From positions 1-14,581 of the forward strand of contig CANKWG010000033.1 of assembly GCA_947487325.1 (NCBI GenBank): DNA of 14,581 nucleotides, written 5' to 3'. Shown here one piece after another: positions 1 through 7,917 of the stretch. The position numbers and the translations under genes were made by a program. The notes under the pieces were generated by a model. It was not told the DNA's origin. It saw nothing but the letters and a program-made list of their open reading frames with translations, and ran no database searches. Numbering within the stretch: position 1 is the stretch's first letter; every line of letters starts with the position of its first letter. This DNA comes from Oxalobacteraceae bacterium. Its GTDB lineage: Bacteria > Pseudomonadota > Gammaproteobacteria > Burkholderiales > Burkholderiaceae_D.

Positions 1-1
1 G

Positions 2-157
2 GCACAGGGCGGATGGATGGCAGGCAAAGTATTTGATCTGCCAGGCTCTTACCAAGCCGCGTTCATCAATGGCGTCGCCTGGAATCTGCTCAATCTTTCG
101 ATCGCAGGCTGGCTCTACTGGCGCATAGGCGGATGGCGTCGTGTTCGTTTGAACTGA
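2..157 (+). CDS. MFS transporter, C-terminal fragment (partial, cut by window edge)
   Basis: Only the last 51 codons are present, in the frame starting at base 2 and ending with TGA at 155-157. The visible peptide has a G-W-M-A-G-K-x-F-D stretch, then G-S-Y-x-x-A-F and a hydrophobic helix followed by a basic tail. This is the usual look of the last transmembrane helix of major facilitator superfamily permeases, where the sugar/organic-acid branch often carries such a D-x-x-G-S-Y-x-x-A-F motif. It would be an inner-membrane secondary transporter, but the substrate cannot be told from this fragment. It converges on the minus-strand SpoIIE gene, with a single base between the two stop codons, so there is no room for a terminator between them. 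MFS membership is moderately sure; anything finer is not supported. Confidence 0.6.
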   Translation, partial: AQGGWMAGKVFDLPGSYQAAFINGVAWNLLNLSIAGWLYWRIGGWRRVRLN

Positions 158-158
158 A

Positions 159-2360
159 TCACAAACGAAATACGACAGCCGTCACATCATCGCGCCGCAG
201 ATTATTGCCTTGCCAGGCGTCGAAATCTGCTTTCATTGCCTTTGTAATTTCGGTGACAGGCGCAGATGCCTTACTGGTGAGCACCGCTTGCAGTCGGCGA
301 TAGCCGTAACTAACCCGACGATCATTGGGCCCGCCAATTTGATCCGTGAATCCATCAGTGACTATCACGAAGGTGTCATCCTTATCGTAATTAATGACTT
401 GAAGTTCTGGTCGATCATTTTCGGTCAGAAGTTGCGAATAACCCAGACTGATCCGAGCCGCTGGATGCCGCAGTACTTCACCCGAGATTTTCAGTTGCCA
501 TAACTCCAGCTTTGCACCGGCATACTCCAAACGTCGACGCTCGGGATCGATACGGAGAATACAAGCATCGCAACCATCATCACTTTCACTGTCAGGGCGG
601 TCCTGATTCAGACCAGTACGTACATAGTGATCGAGTAATTGCAAAGCAGCGACCGGATCGTGATCCGTATCAGTTGCGTAAATACGCTCGAACGAATTAC
701 TCACTAGCAGTGACAGCATCGCGCCCGGTACGCCATGCCCCGTACAGTCGGCCACAGCCAGTACAAAAGGCCCATCGTGCTTCGATGAAGAGACCCACCA
801 CAAATCACCGCCGATGGTGTCTCGCGGCTCCCAGATGACGTCGAAGGAAGAAAATCTTCCCTCCAGTCGCAAGGCACGCGGCAACTGTCCACGCTGTAGA
901 CGGCTGGCATAGTTCACTGAACCCACCAGCATCTGATGCGCCTCATCCAGCTCCTTGTGCTGGGACGCGAGTTCTGCAGTGCGCTCGGCTACAGTGGCTT
1001 CGAGTTTGCGATTCTGATCCTCGACCAATTCCTGTTGCGCCCTCAGATTATCCGCCAGCTGTTCCTGTAACCAGCGAGTACGACTAACCACAGCCAGCGC
1101 CATGATTAGCGCTTCGCAGCACAAGCCGATGGACTGCGCAGTATTGGAATTCTGCATCAGCAGCCCAAAACCCGAAGGCTCGAGCAATGAGAAAGGTGAA
1201 GGCACACCGGCCAGTCCCAAAATGAAAATCGAACGAAATGTCAGATAGGGCACGATTGCATACATAAAAAACTTGGCAATCTTCAAGCCCTGACGGTAAC
1301 GAATGAATGCAACGGTATAAAAGGAAATCAGCAGCAGCAAGGTAATGATGCCCATTGGCAGCCAGAGGAATTTTGCAGGGACATCATGAGGCACAAACGA
1401 GGTGAAAAGATAATGCCCTGCATAGATGGCGACATACAGGTACACCGCTTTGTGAACCATCGGGAAATGCTCACGGACATTGAGAAAAGATGCCGCAAAA
1501 AATGCATAACAGATGGCTTGCAAATAACCAAAACTGACAAACAAGGGCCAGTACACACTCTGATGTCCAAAGGTGAGACCCTCGACATCGAATACAAATT
1601 CGGATAGCCGCGGCCCCTCAGGCATGGAATTGCTCAAGATCTGGCAGAAAGCAACCACGATCCAGATGCTGTAGGCCAAGCTTGCGCCATCCTTGTTTTT
1701 CGCTGCCGAAAATGATCCGAATACGGCGAGTGCAAACAAGATGCCCAGCAGCACACCCTCAAGATAGAGACCGAAGCGCCGCGCTTCGGAAAATTTGAGT
1801 TCATCGTAGAAGTTGAGGCTAAAGCTCCCAGGACGTAGATTGCTATTTGCGCGCAACTCCGTGAGAACCAGTACTTCTTCACTCGCGTGCAGCGTAAAGC
1901 GAGTGAACTGGCTCTCCGTCTTTCTTGATCCTGAAGCGAATGGATTTGTATCTGTCAGCCGGTTATAAGCGGCATGAAAAACACCTGAAGTTTTTAGCGA
2001 CTCGACACGGCCATCGGCACGTATCACATAACTGTGTAAGTTTCCCCAGCCCGAGGGATCGATTCGTAGAACTAGGGCTTCCGACAGACGGCTACTGAAC
2101 TTCTGCGCCACCCAATAGCGATGACCCGATTTGATTTGCTGAATATCCGTAGGCCGCTTGAACGCCGCTGAAGACGCGATGACCCGAGAAATATCTTGCT
2201 GATCACCCGCCCCCTCTAGTACGCGGACATTCAACTTGTCGCTGAAGATGACGGGCGTCTCATTGCCCACTTCGAAAGCTGGAAGATCACTGAAGGCCAG
2301 TACATTCGAATAATTACCAAGAGCCAGCAGGCACAGCCAAAAGCAGATTATTTTTTTCAT
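159..2360 (-). CDS. 7TM-sensor (7TMR-DISM type) SpoIIE-family protein phosphatase
   Basis: This 733-residue membrane protein reads as a signal-sensing serine/threonine phosphatase. Order of parts: signal peptide 1-22; extracytoplasmic beta-rich sensor about 30-190 (7TMR-DISM-like); about seven hydrophobic segments between 197 and 427; charged coiled coil about 428-478; PP2C-like SpoIIE domain about 480-733. Metal-binding motifs of the SpoIIE family are visible: G-G-D at 517-519, D-x-T-G-H-G-V-P-G-A-M at 538-548, T-D-G at 668-670 and R-D-D-V-T near 723-727. Catalysis therefore looks intact. Family members usually dephosphorylate an anti-sigma-factor antagonist or similar STAS protein, but no such partner is in this window. 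The ATG at 2358-2360 is preceded by a strong GGAGGAG ribosome site about 9 bases upstream, which fixes the start and suggests efficient independent translation. It lies 124 bp after the alpha/beta hydrolase, so it may have its own promoter. Domain assignment is firm; the signal and target are unknown. Confidence 0.9.
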   Translation of the reverse strand: MKKIICFWLCLLALGNYSNVLAFSDLPAFEVGNETPVIFSDKLNVRVLEGAGDQQDISRVIASSAAFKRPTDIQQIKSGHRYWVAQKFSSRLSEALVLRIDPSGWGNLHSYVIRADGRVESLKTSGVFHAAYNRLTDTNPFASGSRKTESQFTRFTLHASEEVLVLTELRANSNLRPGSFSLNFYDELKFSEARRFGLYLEGVLLGILFALAVFGSFSAAKNKDGASLAYSIWIVVAFCQILSNSMPEGPRLSEFVFDVEGLTFGHQSVYWPLFVSFGYLQAICYAFFAASFLNVREHFPMVHKAVYLYVAIYAGHYLFTSFVPHDVPAKFLWLPMGIITLLLLISFYTVAFIRYRQGLKIAKFFMYAIVPYLTFRSIFILGLAGVPSPFSLLEPSGFGLLMQNSNTAQSIGLCCEALIMALAVVSRTRWLQEQLADNLRAQQELVEDQNRKLEATVAERTAELASQHKELDEAHQMLVGSVNYASRLQRGQLPRALRLEGRFSSFDVIWEPRDTIGGDLWWVSSSKHDGPFVLAVADCTGHGVPGAMLSLLVSNSFERIYATDTDHDPVAALQLLDHYVRTGLNQDRPDSESDDGCDACILRIDPERRRLEYAGAKLELWQLKISGEVLRHPAARISLGYSQLLTENDRPELQVINYDKDDTFVIVTDGFTDQIGGPNDRRVSYGYRRLQAVLTSKASAPVTEITKAMKADFDAWQGNNLRRDDVTAVVFRL

Positions 2361-2484
2361 TATGAGTCTCCTCCAGCGACTGGCTCGGCTGGCCAGCTTT
2401 GTTAGTACGCTTGATCGTCAATACAAAAAAACTAAAATTTTATGCTGCTTGATACGGCAATATGAAATTGTATGGCCAGGTGTT
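2361..2484. other. Intergenic spacer between hydrolase and SpoIIE gene
   Basis: This 124-bp AT-rich stretch contains, on the minus strand, a short weak dyad (TAAAATTTTA) followed closely by a run of seven T. It could be a weak terminator for the upstream hydrolase, though the stem is all A/T. It ends in the GGAGGAG ribosome site of the SpoIIE gene. A 10-bp palindrome GCTGGCCAGC sits in the leader. No convincing -35/-10 pair was found. Confidence 0.3.
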
Positions 2485-3429
2485 TCAGTCCTCACTGATT
2501 TTTTCGGCTTCATCACTCGTCAGAAGAAAGACTTCCAGATCCCGGTTAAATTCACCCGCCGCATCCACAAACAAGGCATGACCCGCATCGCCGTAAATTT
2601 TCGTCTGCCCCTGAGGATGCTTGTCGACGAACAGCTGTGATTGCTCGATGTAGCGTGGTGTGATCGCGTACAAAATCGGTCGGGTCGTCGCATAGACAGC
2701 ATCGCGATAATATTCACGCTCATAGGGCTTGCTCAGCACAGCAAAAGCATCCGACGGATTTTTTGCCAGACGCAACCCGGATTTTTCCACAGTTTCAATG
2801 AGATCCGCATCCGGTGTCGTTTTGAAAATCGCGCGCGCGAATTCCTTGATGTACTTCGTAAACTGCGTTTCCGTCATTTTTGAGCGTGCACTACGACGCG
2901 CTTTGGGCGGCTCTCCCTCACCAATCGAATTATCGATCAACACCAAGGCCGTCATGCCCTCCTGACCATAGCGCGTCAGATAATCCAGAGACTCCATGAC
3001 GCCTAATGACCAGCCAAGCAAAACGAATCGTTTAGATTTCAGATGAGCGATGAACTCCTTGATATCACGCGCACGCAACTCTGCCAAACGTGGGCCGCGG
3101 TATATATCTGACGTGCCCTGTGATCTGGGATTAAGCGAATGGACCCGATATTTTTTCGAGAAATACTCCAGCTGCGGCTGAAAAATCTCGGCAGGCATCA
3201 GCCAGCCCGGAATAAAAATCAGATCAATATCACCTGATCCACCGGTGACATAGGTGAGGCGGACGCGATCGGAGGTGACAAAGGATTGCTCCTTAAGACC
3301 GTCGGATAAGGGGGCGGCAGCCCCGATTTGATGGCACATAAGCAGAATGAGGACGAAGCAGAAAAGTCCGGCGAATCGACGTATGGACAGTAACTTCATA
3401 CGGCAGGTATCTGGCTGACCGATGCTCAA
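2485..3429 (-). CDS. Exported alpha/beta-hydrolase fold protein
   Basis: This is a 314-residue alpha/beta hydrolase with an N-terminal signal peptide or anchor (hydrophobic core about 19-32, ending near an A-A-A site at 37-39). The nucleophile elbow G-W-S-L-G is at 139-143, making Ser141 the nucleophile. An oxyanion-hole strand with P-G-W lies at 74-76, and the catalytic His is probably His284 in the G-H-A-L-F segment. It resembles the esterase/non-heme haloperoxidase group. The acid residue normally found after the sixth strand is not evident in the segment P-I-L-Y-A-I-T-P at 251-258, so Asp166 after the preceding strand is a candidate. Start choice: TTG at 3427-3429 has an AGGTGA ribosome site 4-5 bases upstream, while the internal ATG at 3397-3399 (codon 11) has none but would give a shorter, more typical signal peptide. 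It follows the SGNH gene by 101 bp and may belong to the same transcript. Substrate unknown; an ester or acyl-ester in the periplasm would fit the context. Confidence 0.85.
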   Translation of the reverse strand: MSIGQPDTCRMKLLSIRRFAGLFCFVLILLMCHQIGAAAPLSDGLKEQSFVTSDRVRLTYVTGGSGDIDLIFIPGWLMPAEIFQPQLEYFSKKYRVHSLNPRSQGTSDIYRGPRLAELRARDIKEFIAHLKSKRFVLLGWSLGVMESLDYLTRYGQEGMTALVLIDNSIGEGEPPKARRSARSKMTETQFTKYIKEFARAIFKTTPDADLIETVEKSGLRLAKNPSDAFAVLSKPYEREYYRDAVYATTRPILYAITPRYIEQSQLFVDKHPQGQTKIYGDAGHALFVDAAGEFNRDLEVFLLTSDEAEKISED

Positions 3430-3530
3430 TTGCTCACCTCAGATCATGTTGGTCTTTGTTCACGGGCAGCTTTTGCGACCCGCACAACCCAATCATACAG
3501 GGCGAATGGCCAGCGAGGCTTCTACAAGTA

Positions 3531-5051
3531 CTACTGCGCCTTGCCACTGGAGAGGTCCAGCCAGCCTACAAATCGTCTGGCCATTTCACGATAGCCGGCA
3601 GGCGTGAGGTGAATCAGATCATTGGCCATCCAGGGTGGTGATCGCTTCATCAAGGCATACGCGCCACCCATCTCCCGCATCACGATCGACATGTCCCAAA
3701 CCATGCATTGATACTCATCACCCAGTTCACTCTGAATCGCGGCCGCCTGCGCATGCCGCTGAGGGAAAGTCAGCAGATCGTAATGGGTGGTGACCTGAGT
3801 CTTGTTCACGGTCTTGCGTTTGTTGATTTTTACTTTGACAATTTTTTTGACATAGAACCGAGTCACACGATCACCCGGCGTGATCAGAATGCAGGCGGCT
3901 TGCGGCATTGCGGCGCGCATCGCGATCAAGATCTGACGATAATCTTGGCGATAGCGCTCGGGGTTCCAGTTGTTTCCAGTGACATCATTGGTACCGTAGG
4001 CGAGTACGACTGCATCATAAGATCGCTGGGATACGGCCGCTTTGAACAACTCGGGCTCGACACCACGCCAGTAATTACCGGCCGCACCCGCAACGCCGAA
4101 ATTATCCAATACCGCACCTTGATGATCTTCGGCGAAGAGACCGAGCAAGGTCACGCTCTTTTGTTCACTCACACGCAACTCTATTCGGGACAAGGGCATT
4201 AACGCCTTGATCTCGACCACGCCGATCGCACGCGGACCCTGGGTGTCCAGCGTGCCGAGATTTTCACCATCAACGATCAAGTCAAAGGTACCACCATCGG
4301 GCTGCCGCAGGAAATGCAGCGCTACTTGATGGGCTCGGTATTTCGCATGCGTAGATCGGAGATCAATTTCCAGAGCCGCATGCGGCGAATTAGCGGTCAT
4401 CGCATACAAACCCAAGCCAGAGAAAATTTTCGGCGAGTTGACCGTTCTTGGTGGCAGCTCTTCGTTCCATTCACCTGTTCGACAAAAAGCACTGACAGGG
4501 AGATTTAGACCGGGGCGACCATAAAGAAGATTTATATGACCCGCACCGCCAACACCATAGCGTTCTTGCAGCGCCTGTCGGAATTCAGTCGTGAAAAATT
4601 CAGCTGCCATATGACTACCGCCCCAAATACCTACGCGAGCGATACGCTGACGCGAAGCAGCAGACAGCGTCGCATGAAACTTTTTTATCCACTCCGATTT
4701 CGGCAAATTGCGACGCAGTTCTTCAGAGCTGGGCGGCGCAAGTGCTTTTTTAAGCATCGCCGCTTCCTCTTCTTCACTCAGTGGAATGATTTCCTCTTCG
4801 CTGCCTGCGGGTGCCGGATCTTGTTTCCGGTTATCTCCTTGGGAAGGTGTGGGGCGACGCTCTGGCGATTTTCTCCGTTGTGGTGTCGTACACTTCAACG
4901 CGTCCATATCTTTGCCGCCTGCGACACTAAATATCTGATGCGAGGCTTGCAACGTTGTCTCGGTTAGTGCTGCCTCCCCAGACACGGCGAGGGCCGGCAA
5001 TAGAGTCGGCGCCAGCATCAGCAATAAACGACAAGCTTTTAATTTCATCAT
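3531..5051 (-). CDS. Periplasmic SGNH hydrolase-fold protein, Ape1-like, with GGSH block I
   Basis: A 506-residue exported protein with signal peptide about 1-24, a low-complexity charged linker about 55-105, and an SGNH/GDSL hydrolase fold. Block I reads G-G-S-H at 144-147 (nucleophile Ser146), where the usual Asp is replaced by Gly. Block II is near Gly319-Gly322, block III is G-T-N-D at 353-356, and block V is D-L-I-H at 478-481 (His481). Between blocks I and II lies a beta-rich insertion of about 120-150 residues, the arrangement known from Neisseria peptidoglycan O-acetylesterase Ape1. After the P-G-D-R motif (392-395) comes a Lys-rich loop at 402-417. Expected chemistry is hydrolysis or transfer of an O-acyl group on a periplasmic glycan. 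Its ATG overlaps the TAA of the preceding SGNH gene by one base (TAATG), so translation is probably coupled. It is a paralogue of the gene at 12906-14480. Fold is confident; direction of reaction and substrate are not known. Confidence 0.85.
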   Translation of the reverse strand: MMKLKACRLLLMLAPTLLPALAVSGEAALTETTLQASHQIFSVAGGKDMDALKCTTPQRRKSPERRPTPSQGDNRKQDPAPAGSEEEIIPLSEEEEAAMLKKALAPPSSEELRRNLPKSEWIKKFHATLSAASRQRIARVGIWGGSHMAAEFFTTEFRQALQERYGVGGAGHINLLYGRPGLNLPVSAFCRTGEWNEELPPRTVNSPKIFSGLGLYAMTANSPHAALEIDLRSTHAKYRAHQVALHFLRQPDGGTFDLIVDGENLGTLDTQGPRAIGVVEIKALMPLSRIELRVSEQKSVTLLGLFAEDHQGAVLDNFGVAGAAGNYWRGVEPELFKAAVSQRSYDAVVLAYGTNDVTGNNWNPERYRQDYRQILIAMRAAMPQAACILITPGDRVTRFYVKKIVKVKINKRKTVNKTQVTTHYDLLTFPQRHAQAAAIQSELGDEYQCMVWDMSIVMREMGGAYALMKRSPPWMANDLIHLTPAGYREMARRFVGWLDLSSGKAQ

Positions 5052-6505
5052 TACTGAGCTGCCTCAAAGCGCTGATAGCTCTGCAACAGCGCGTCGGAGA
5101 AGGCATTGCCGATACGGTGCAATCCTTTTTCAGTCAAATGATTCAGATCGGTCCAGGCCAAGCCTTGCGACAACCAGCGAGCGAACGAATCGCGACCGCC
5201 CATGAACTGCCATGTGTTCCAGAACGCACATCCATTGTCCAAACTGACTTGGCGCTGATACGTCACCATGCGCTCAATTAGCGGGCGCGAGGTGATACGA
5301 CCATCATCATTGAGTACACCTTGATCCAGCGGGCTCATCACCAGACACGCAGCTTTGGGTGCACCCTGACGCAGTACTTTAAGCGCGGCGGTAAATCCCT
5401 CTTTGTAGACCCGTCCTTCAGGTGTCATCAAACCCCCGTGGTTGGTTTCATTCCCGCCCAACATGATGACGATCAGATCGGGATTACGGGCAGCGGTTTG
5501 TTCGGCAAGATGCGCCGGATCGAACTGACGTATGGAACCACTGGCAATACCAACGACCGCCGTCGTCTCCCAGGTGATGCCGCGCGCTGCTTCTATCACA
5601 GCACCATAGACTTCAAGATTGGGCTCAGCCACCGTGATTTTCACGCGGGAAATGGGTTCTGCGCTGTCAATGATCCATTGATCGAAAGCCTGATGCTCTA
5701 CGCGCTTGATCGAATCGATTTTTATTCCATTGACTTCGAATGCAGGCACTTCGTCGCGTCGGGATTTTTGCGCATAAAGTTCGAGGTGCTCGCCCATCAC
5801 TGCCTTCGGTTTAGGCGGCGAGATCAAAATCTGACTTTTTGCATGCGGCTTAGCCACCACGCCTCCCAGTCCGTAACGACCCTTATTCCCACCAAAAAGA
5901 ATGGTTTGTACATTCCATTCGCCAGTTCGATCGACGCGCACATCATCGCGACGCATCCAGCGTGGATCCATACCAGCAACGAAAAACCCCGGACCACCAT
6001 TACCGAAACTAGTCTGCATTCGGGTGCGCACAGTTTTAGCAATACCGTCACCTGCCAGCGTGGAATCGCCGTAATGCAGTACTCTAACCGGTCCTTGCTT
6101 ACGCTCTTTGAGCGCCCGAAAAAAGCCGCTCAGATGCTCTTCGCCATACAAATGCGAGTTGCTGGTATTTTTCGTTGCGGGTACGGTGGTGGCTGCTGCC
6201 GCTGCTGCCTTGTCAGCATCGATTTTCTTTGGGGAGTCACCTTGAGGTGGCTCATTGGCAGTCTGCACCGCTGGCTTCTCGGTTGCAACGCTTGGTTGTA
6301 GTGCAATCGGTTCTTGTGCAATCGGCTCTTGCAGTATCGGTGCTGATGTCGTCTCCGAATTCGACCAGACCAAAGGACCCAAAGCCCGGGTGGGTCGGAA
6401 TGACGCCATGTCAGCGATGTAATAGCTGGGCAGCACGGTTGCCAGACCAACGGCAAGTATCGCCAATACATGAAAAGGGGCAGCCAGTCGGTCGTTTGCA
6501 AGCAT
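5051..6505 (-). CDS. Membrane-anchored periplasmic SGNH hydrolase-fold protein, Ape1-like
   Basis: A 484-residue protein with one N-terminal hydrophobic segment (about 10-33; no clear cleavage site, so probably an inner-membrane anchor) and a Pro/Ala/Gln-rich linker about 50-115. The SGNH fold follows: block I G-D-S-T at 146-149 (Ser148), block II Gly around 319-323, block III G-G-N-E at 350-353, block V D-L-N-H at 453-456 (His456). A beta-rich domain of about 120 residues is inserted between blocks I and II, as in Ape1. All catalytic positions are intact. It starts 2 bp after the MBOAT stop (TGACGATG) with an AGGAA ribosome site inside the MBOAT end. A membrane-tethered SGNH protein directly after an MBOAT is the arrangement expected of a PatA/PatB- or AlgI/AlgJ-like pair, in which the MBOAT delivers acetyl groups and the SGNH protein places them on the glycan. 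The role as acyltransferase rather than esterase is inference from context. Confidence 0.85.
   Translation of the reverse strand: MLANDRLAAPFHVLAILAVGLATVLPSYYIADMASFRPTRALGPLVWSNSETTSAPILQEPIAQEPIALQPSVATEKPAVQTANEPPQGDSPKKIDADKAAAAAATTVPATKNTSNSHLYGEEHLSGFFRALKERKQGPVRVLHYGDSTLAGDGIAKTVRTRMQTSFGNGGPGFFVAGMDPRWMRRDDVRVDRTGEWNVQTILFGGNKGRYGLGGVVAKPHAKSQILISPPKPKAVMGEHLELYAQKSRRDEVPAFEVNGIKIDSIKRVEHQAFDQWIIDSAEPISRVKITVAEPNLEVYGAVIEAARGITWETTAVVGIASGSIRQFDPAHLAEQTAARNPDLIVIMLGGNETNHGGLMTPEGRVYKEGFTAALKVLRQGAPKAACLVMSPLDQGVLNDDGRITSRPLIERMVTYQRQVSLDNGCAFWNTWQFMGGRDSFARWLSQGLAWTDLNHLTEKGLHRIGNAFSDALLQSYQRFEAAQ
6302..6343. repeat. 15-bp tandem repeat in the linker of the anchored SGNH gene
   Basis: Two near-identical 15-bp units (6302-6316 and 6317-6331, one mismatch) are followed by a partial, more diverged third unit. 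On the coding minus strand they encode a Q-E-P-I-A type repeat in the Pro/Gln-rich spacer between membrane anchor and catalytic domain. Because the unit is a multiple of three, copy changes would alter linker length without a frameshift. Confidence 0.7.
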
Positions 6506-6507
6506 CG

Positions 6508-7905
6508 TCAGAAATTCCTGTAAATGAAATTCAGCGCCTGACCACCTGACAGATAAGCGCCTATCAACAAGACCACACCAAAGACAATTCCTTGAATGAA
6601 AGGATGCCGCCGCTTAAACGCCGTGCGTGTCGCTTCGGTCACCCAAGCAGGTGCAAAGCAAGACAAAACACCCGCGATCAAACAAACCCAGAACATAATC
6701 GCAAAGCGCGGCGAGCCTGACAATTCTGATTCAAATAGATATCCCGTAAACGCTGCCGCATCATCAAGCGTCGGTGTCTTGAACAGAATACGGGCAACGA
6801 CCACAAAACTGAATGTGGCGATCCATCCAACAATTAGTAGGCGCTTTTCATACGTTACTGTCCAGGTCTCCCACCAACTCTGAAAGCGCAACCAGCGATT
6901 CATGCAGACGGCGGTGCCATGCAATAGCCCGTACAACAAAAAATTGAGCGTCACGCCATGCCATACCGCCAATAGCAAAATCGAAATCATTACATTGCGA
7001 TAGATTTTCCATCGCTCGACTCTGCTACCGCCCAGAGGGTAATACACATACTGAGTGACCCAAGCAGAGAGACTCATATGCCAGCGGCGCCAATATTCTG
7101 CAATCGATGAAGCGTGATACGGACGATTGAAATTTTCTGGCAGCCTGAGACCCAACAGGCGAGCAGAACCAATCACGACATCGGTGTAGCCCGAAAAATC
7201 CAGATAGATCTGGAAGGTATACGCCAGAAGTGCGATCTGAATTTCTAGCGATGAAAAGCTGGCCGGATCGGTGAAGACCGGATCAACACCCGCCTTGGCG
7301 ATCACATCCGACAAAATGAGTTTCTTTACCAGGCCACGGACGATGCGCCACAAACCTTCGCGGATATCATCACTGTTGACATCGGACCTGTTGACGAGCT
7401 GATTGACGAAATCCGATGCACGCAGAATTGGTCCCGCCGCCAGATGCGGAAAAAAAGTCATGTACACCGCGTAATGCGGCCAAGCACCGGTATCCAATTG
7501 GCGGCGGTATCGGTCGACGGTGTAGCTCACCGCCTGAAAGGTCATGACCGACAAACCCAGCGGCGGCAACCATCCTGTAAGACCCTGCGCTTCCAGCCAG
7601 GCCGGATCAACCAGTCCCCACAAACCTGCCTTGACGAATTTATGCAGCAGCAGTGGACTGATTTCAAGCGCGATCAATAAGCCCAAGGCTTTTCGATTCC
7701 GCGGGCAGTAGCGCTGAATCAGCGCCACACCCCACCATGTCACGACCAGCAGGACCAAAATCAGCAGAAAGTTGGTCCAACCGTCCGACCACAGTGTGAT
7801 CACACCACCCAGCAGCAACAGACACAGGCGCGTGATCTGAGATTGGCTTAGGAGATAAAGCGCAACCAGTATCGGTAGCGCCAGCAGGTAGTTGGAGGAA
7901 ACCAA
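6508..7905 (-). CDS. MBOAT family membrane O-acyltransferase (AlgI/DltB/PatA type)
   Basis: A 465-residue polytopic inner-membrane protein. MBOAT hallmarks are visible: Y-L-D-F-S-G-Y-T-D at 234-242, the N-F-N-R-P-Y segment at 258-263, W-R-R-W-H with His276, and W-H-G with His316, the conserved putative active-site histidine. Length is typical of AlgI/PatA proteins. The family moves acetyl (or D-alanyl) groups from a cytoplasmic donor to an extracytoplasmic acceptor, usually together with a periplasmic SGNH protein, and two such genes lie immediately downstream. Start: there is no ATG near the N-terminus. TTG at 7903-7905 is the only sensible start, because the in-frame TAA of the preceding gene (7918-7920) lies only 12 bases upstream. 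An AAGG ribosome site overlaps that stop codon, so translation is probably coupled to the upstream gene. Family is certain; the glycan substrate is not identifiable here. Confidence 0.95.
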   Translation of the reverse strand: MVSSNYLLALPILVALYLLSQSQITRLCLLLLGGVITLWSDGWTNFLLILVLLVVTWWGVALIQRYCPRNRKALGLLIALEISPLLLHKFVKAGLWGLVDPAWLEAQGLTGWLPPLGLSVMTFQAVSYTVDRYRRQLDTGAWPHYAVYMTFFPHLAAGPILRASDFVNQLVNRSDVNSDDIREGLWRIVRGLVKKLILSDVIAKAGVDPVFTDPASFSSLEIQIALLAYTFQIYLDFSGYTDVVIGSARLLGLRLPENFNRPYHASSIAEYWRRWHMSLSAWVTQYVYYPLGGSRVERWKIYRNVMISILLLAVWHGVTLNFLLYGLLHGTAVCMNRWLRFQSWWETWTVTYEKRLLIVGWIATFSFVVVARILFKTPTLDDAAAFTGYLFESELSGSPRFAIMFWVCLIAGVLSCFAPAWVTEATRTAFKRRHPFIQGIVFGVVLLIGAYLSGGQALNFIYRNF

Positions 7906-7917
7906 ACCGTACCGACC

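Noticed and set aside
2384..2397. GCTGGCCAGC palindrome in the SpoIIE gene leader
   Set aside because: A single 10-bp self-complementary sequence without context; no repeat elsewhere in the window that I noticed.
5321..6301. Long plus-strand open frame of 326 codons
   Set aside because: It lies entirely antisense to the anchored SGNH gene, whose motifs and anchor are clear. Its translation has no recognisable domain, no ribosome site and an irregular Cys/His-rich composition typical of a shadow frame.
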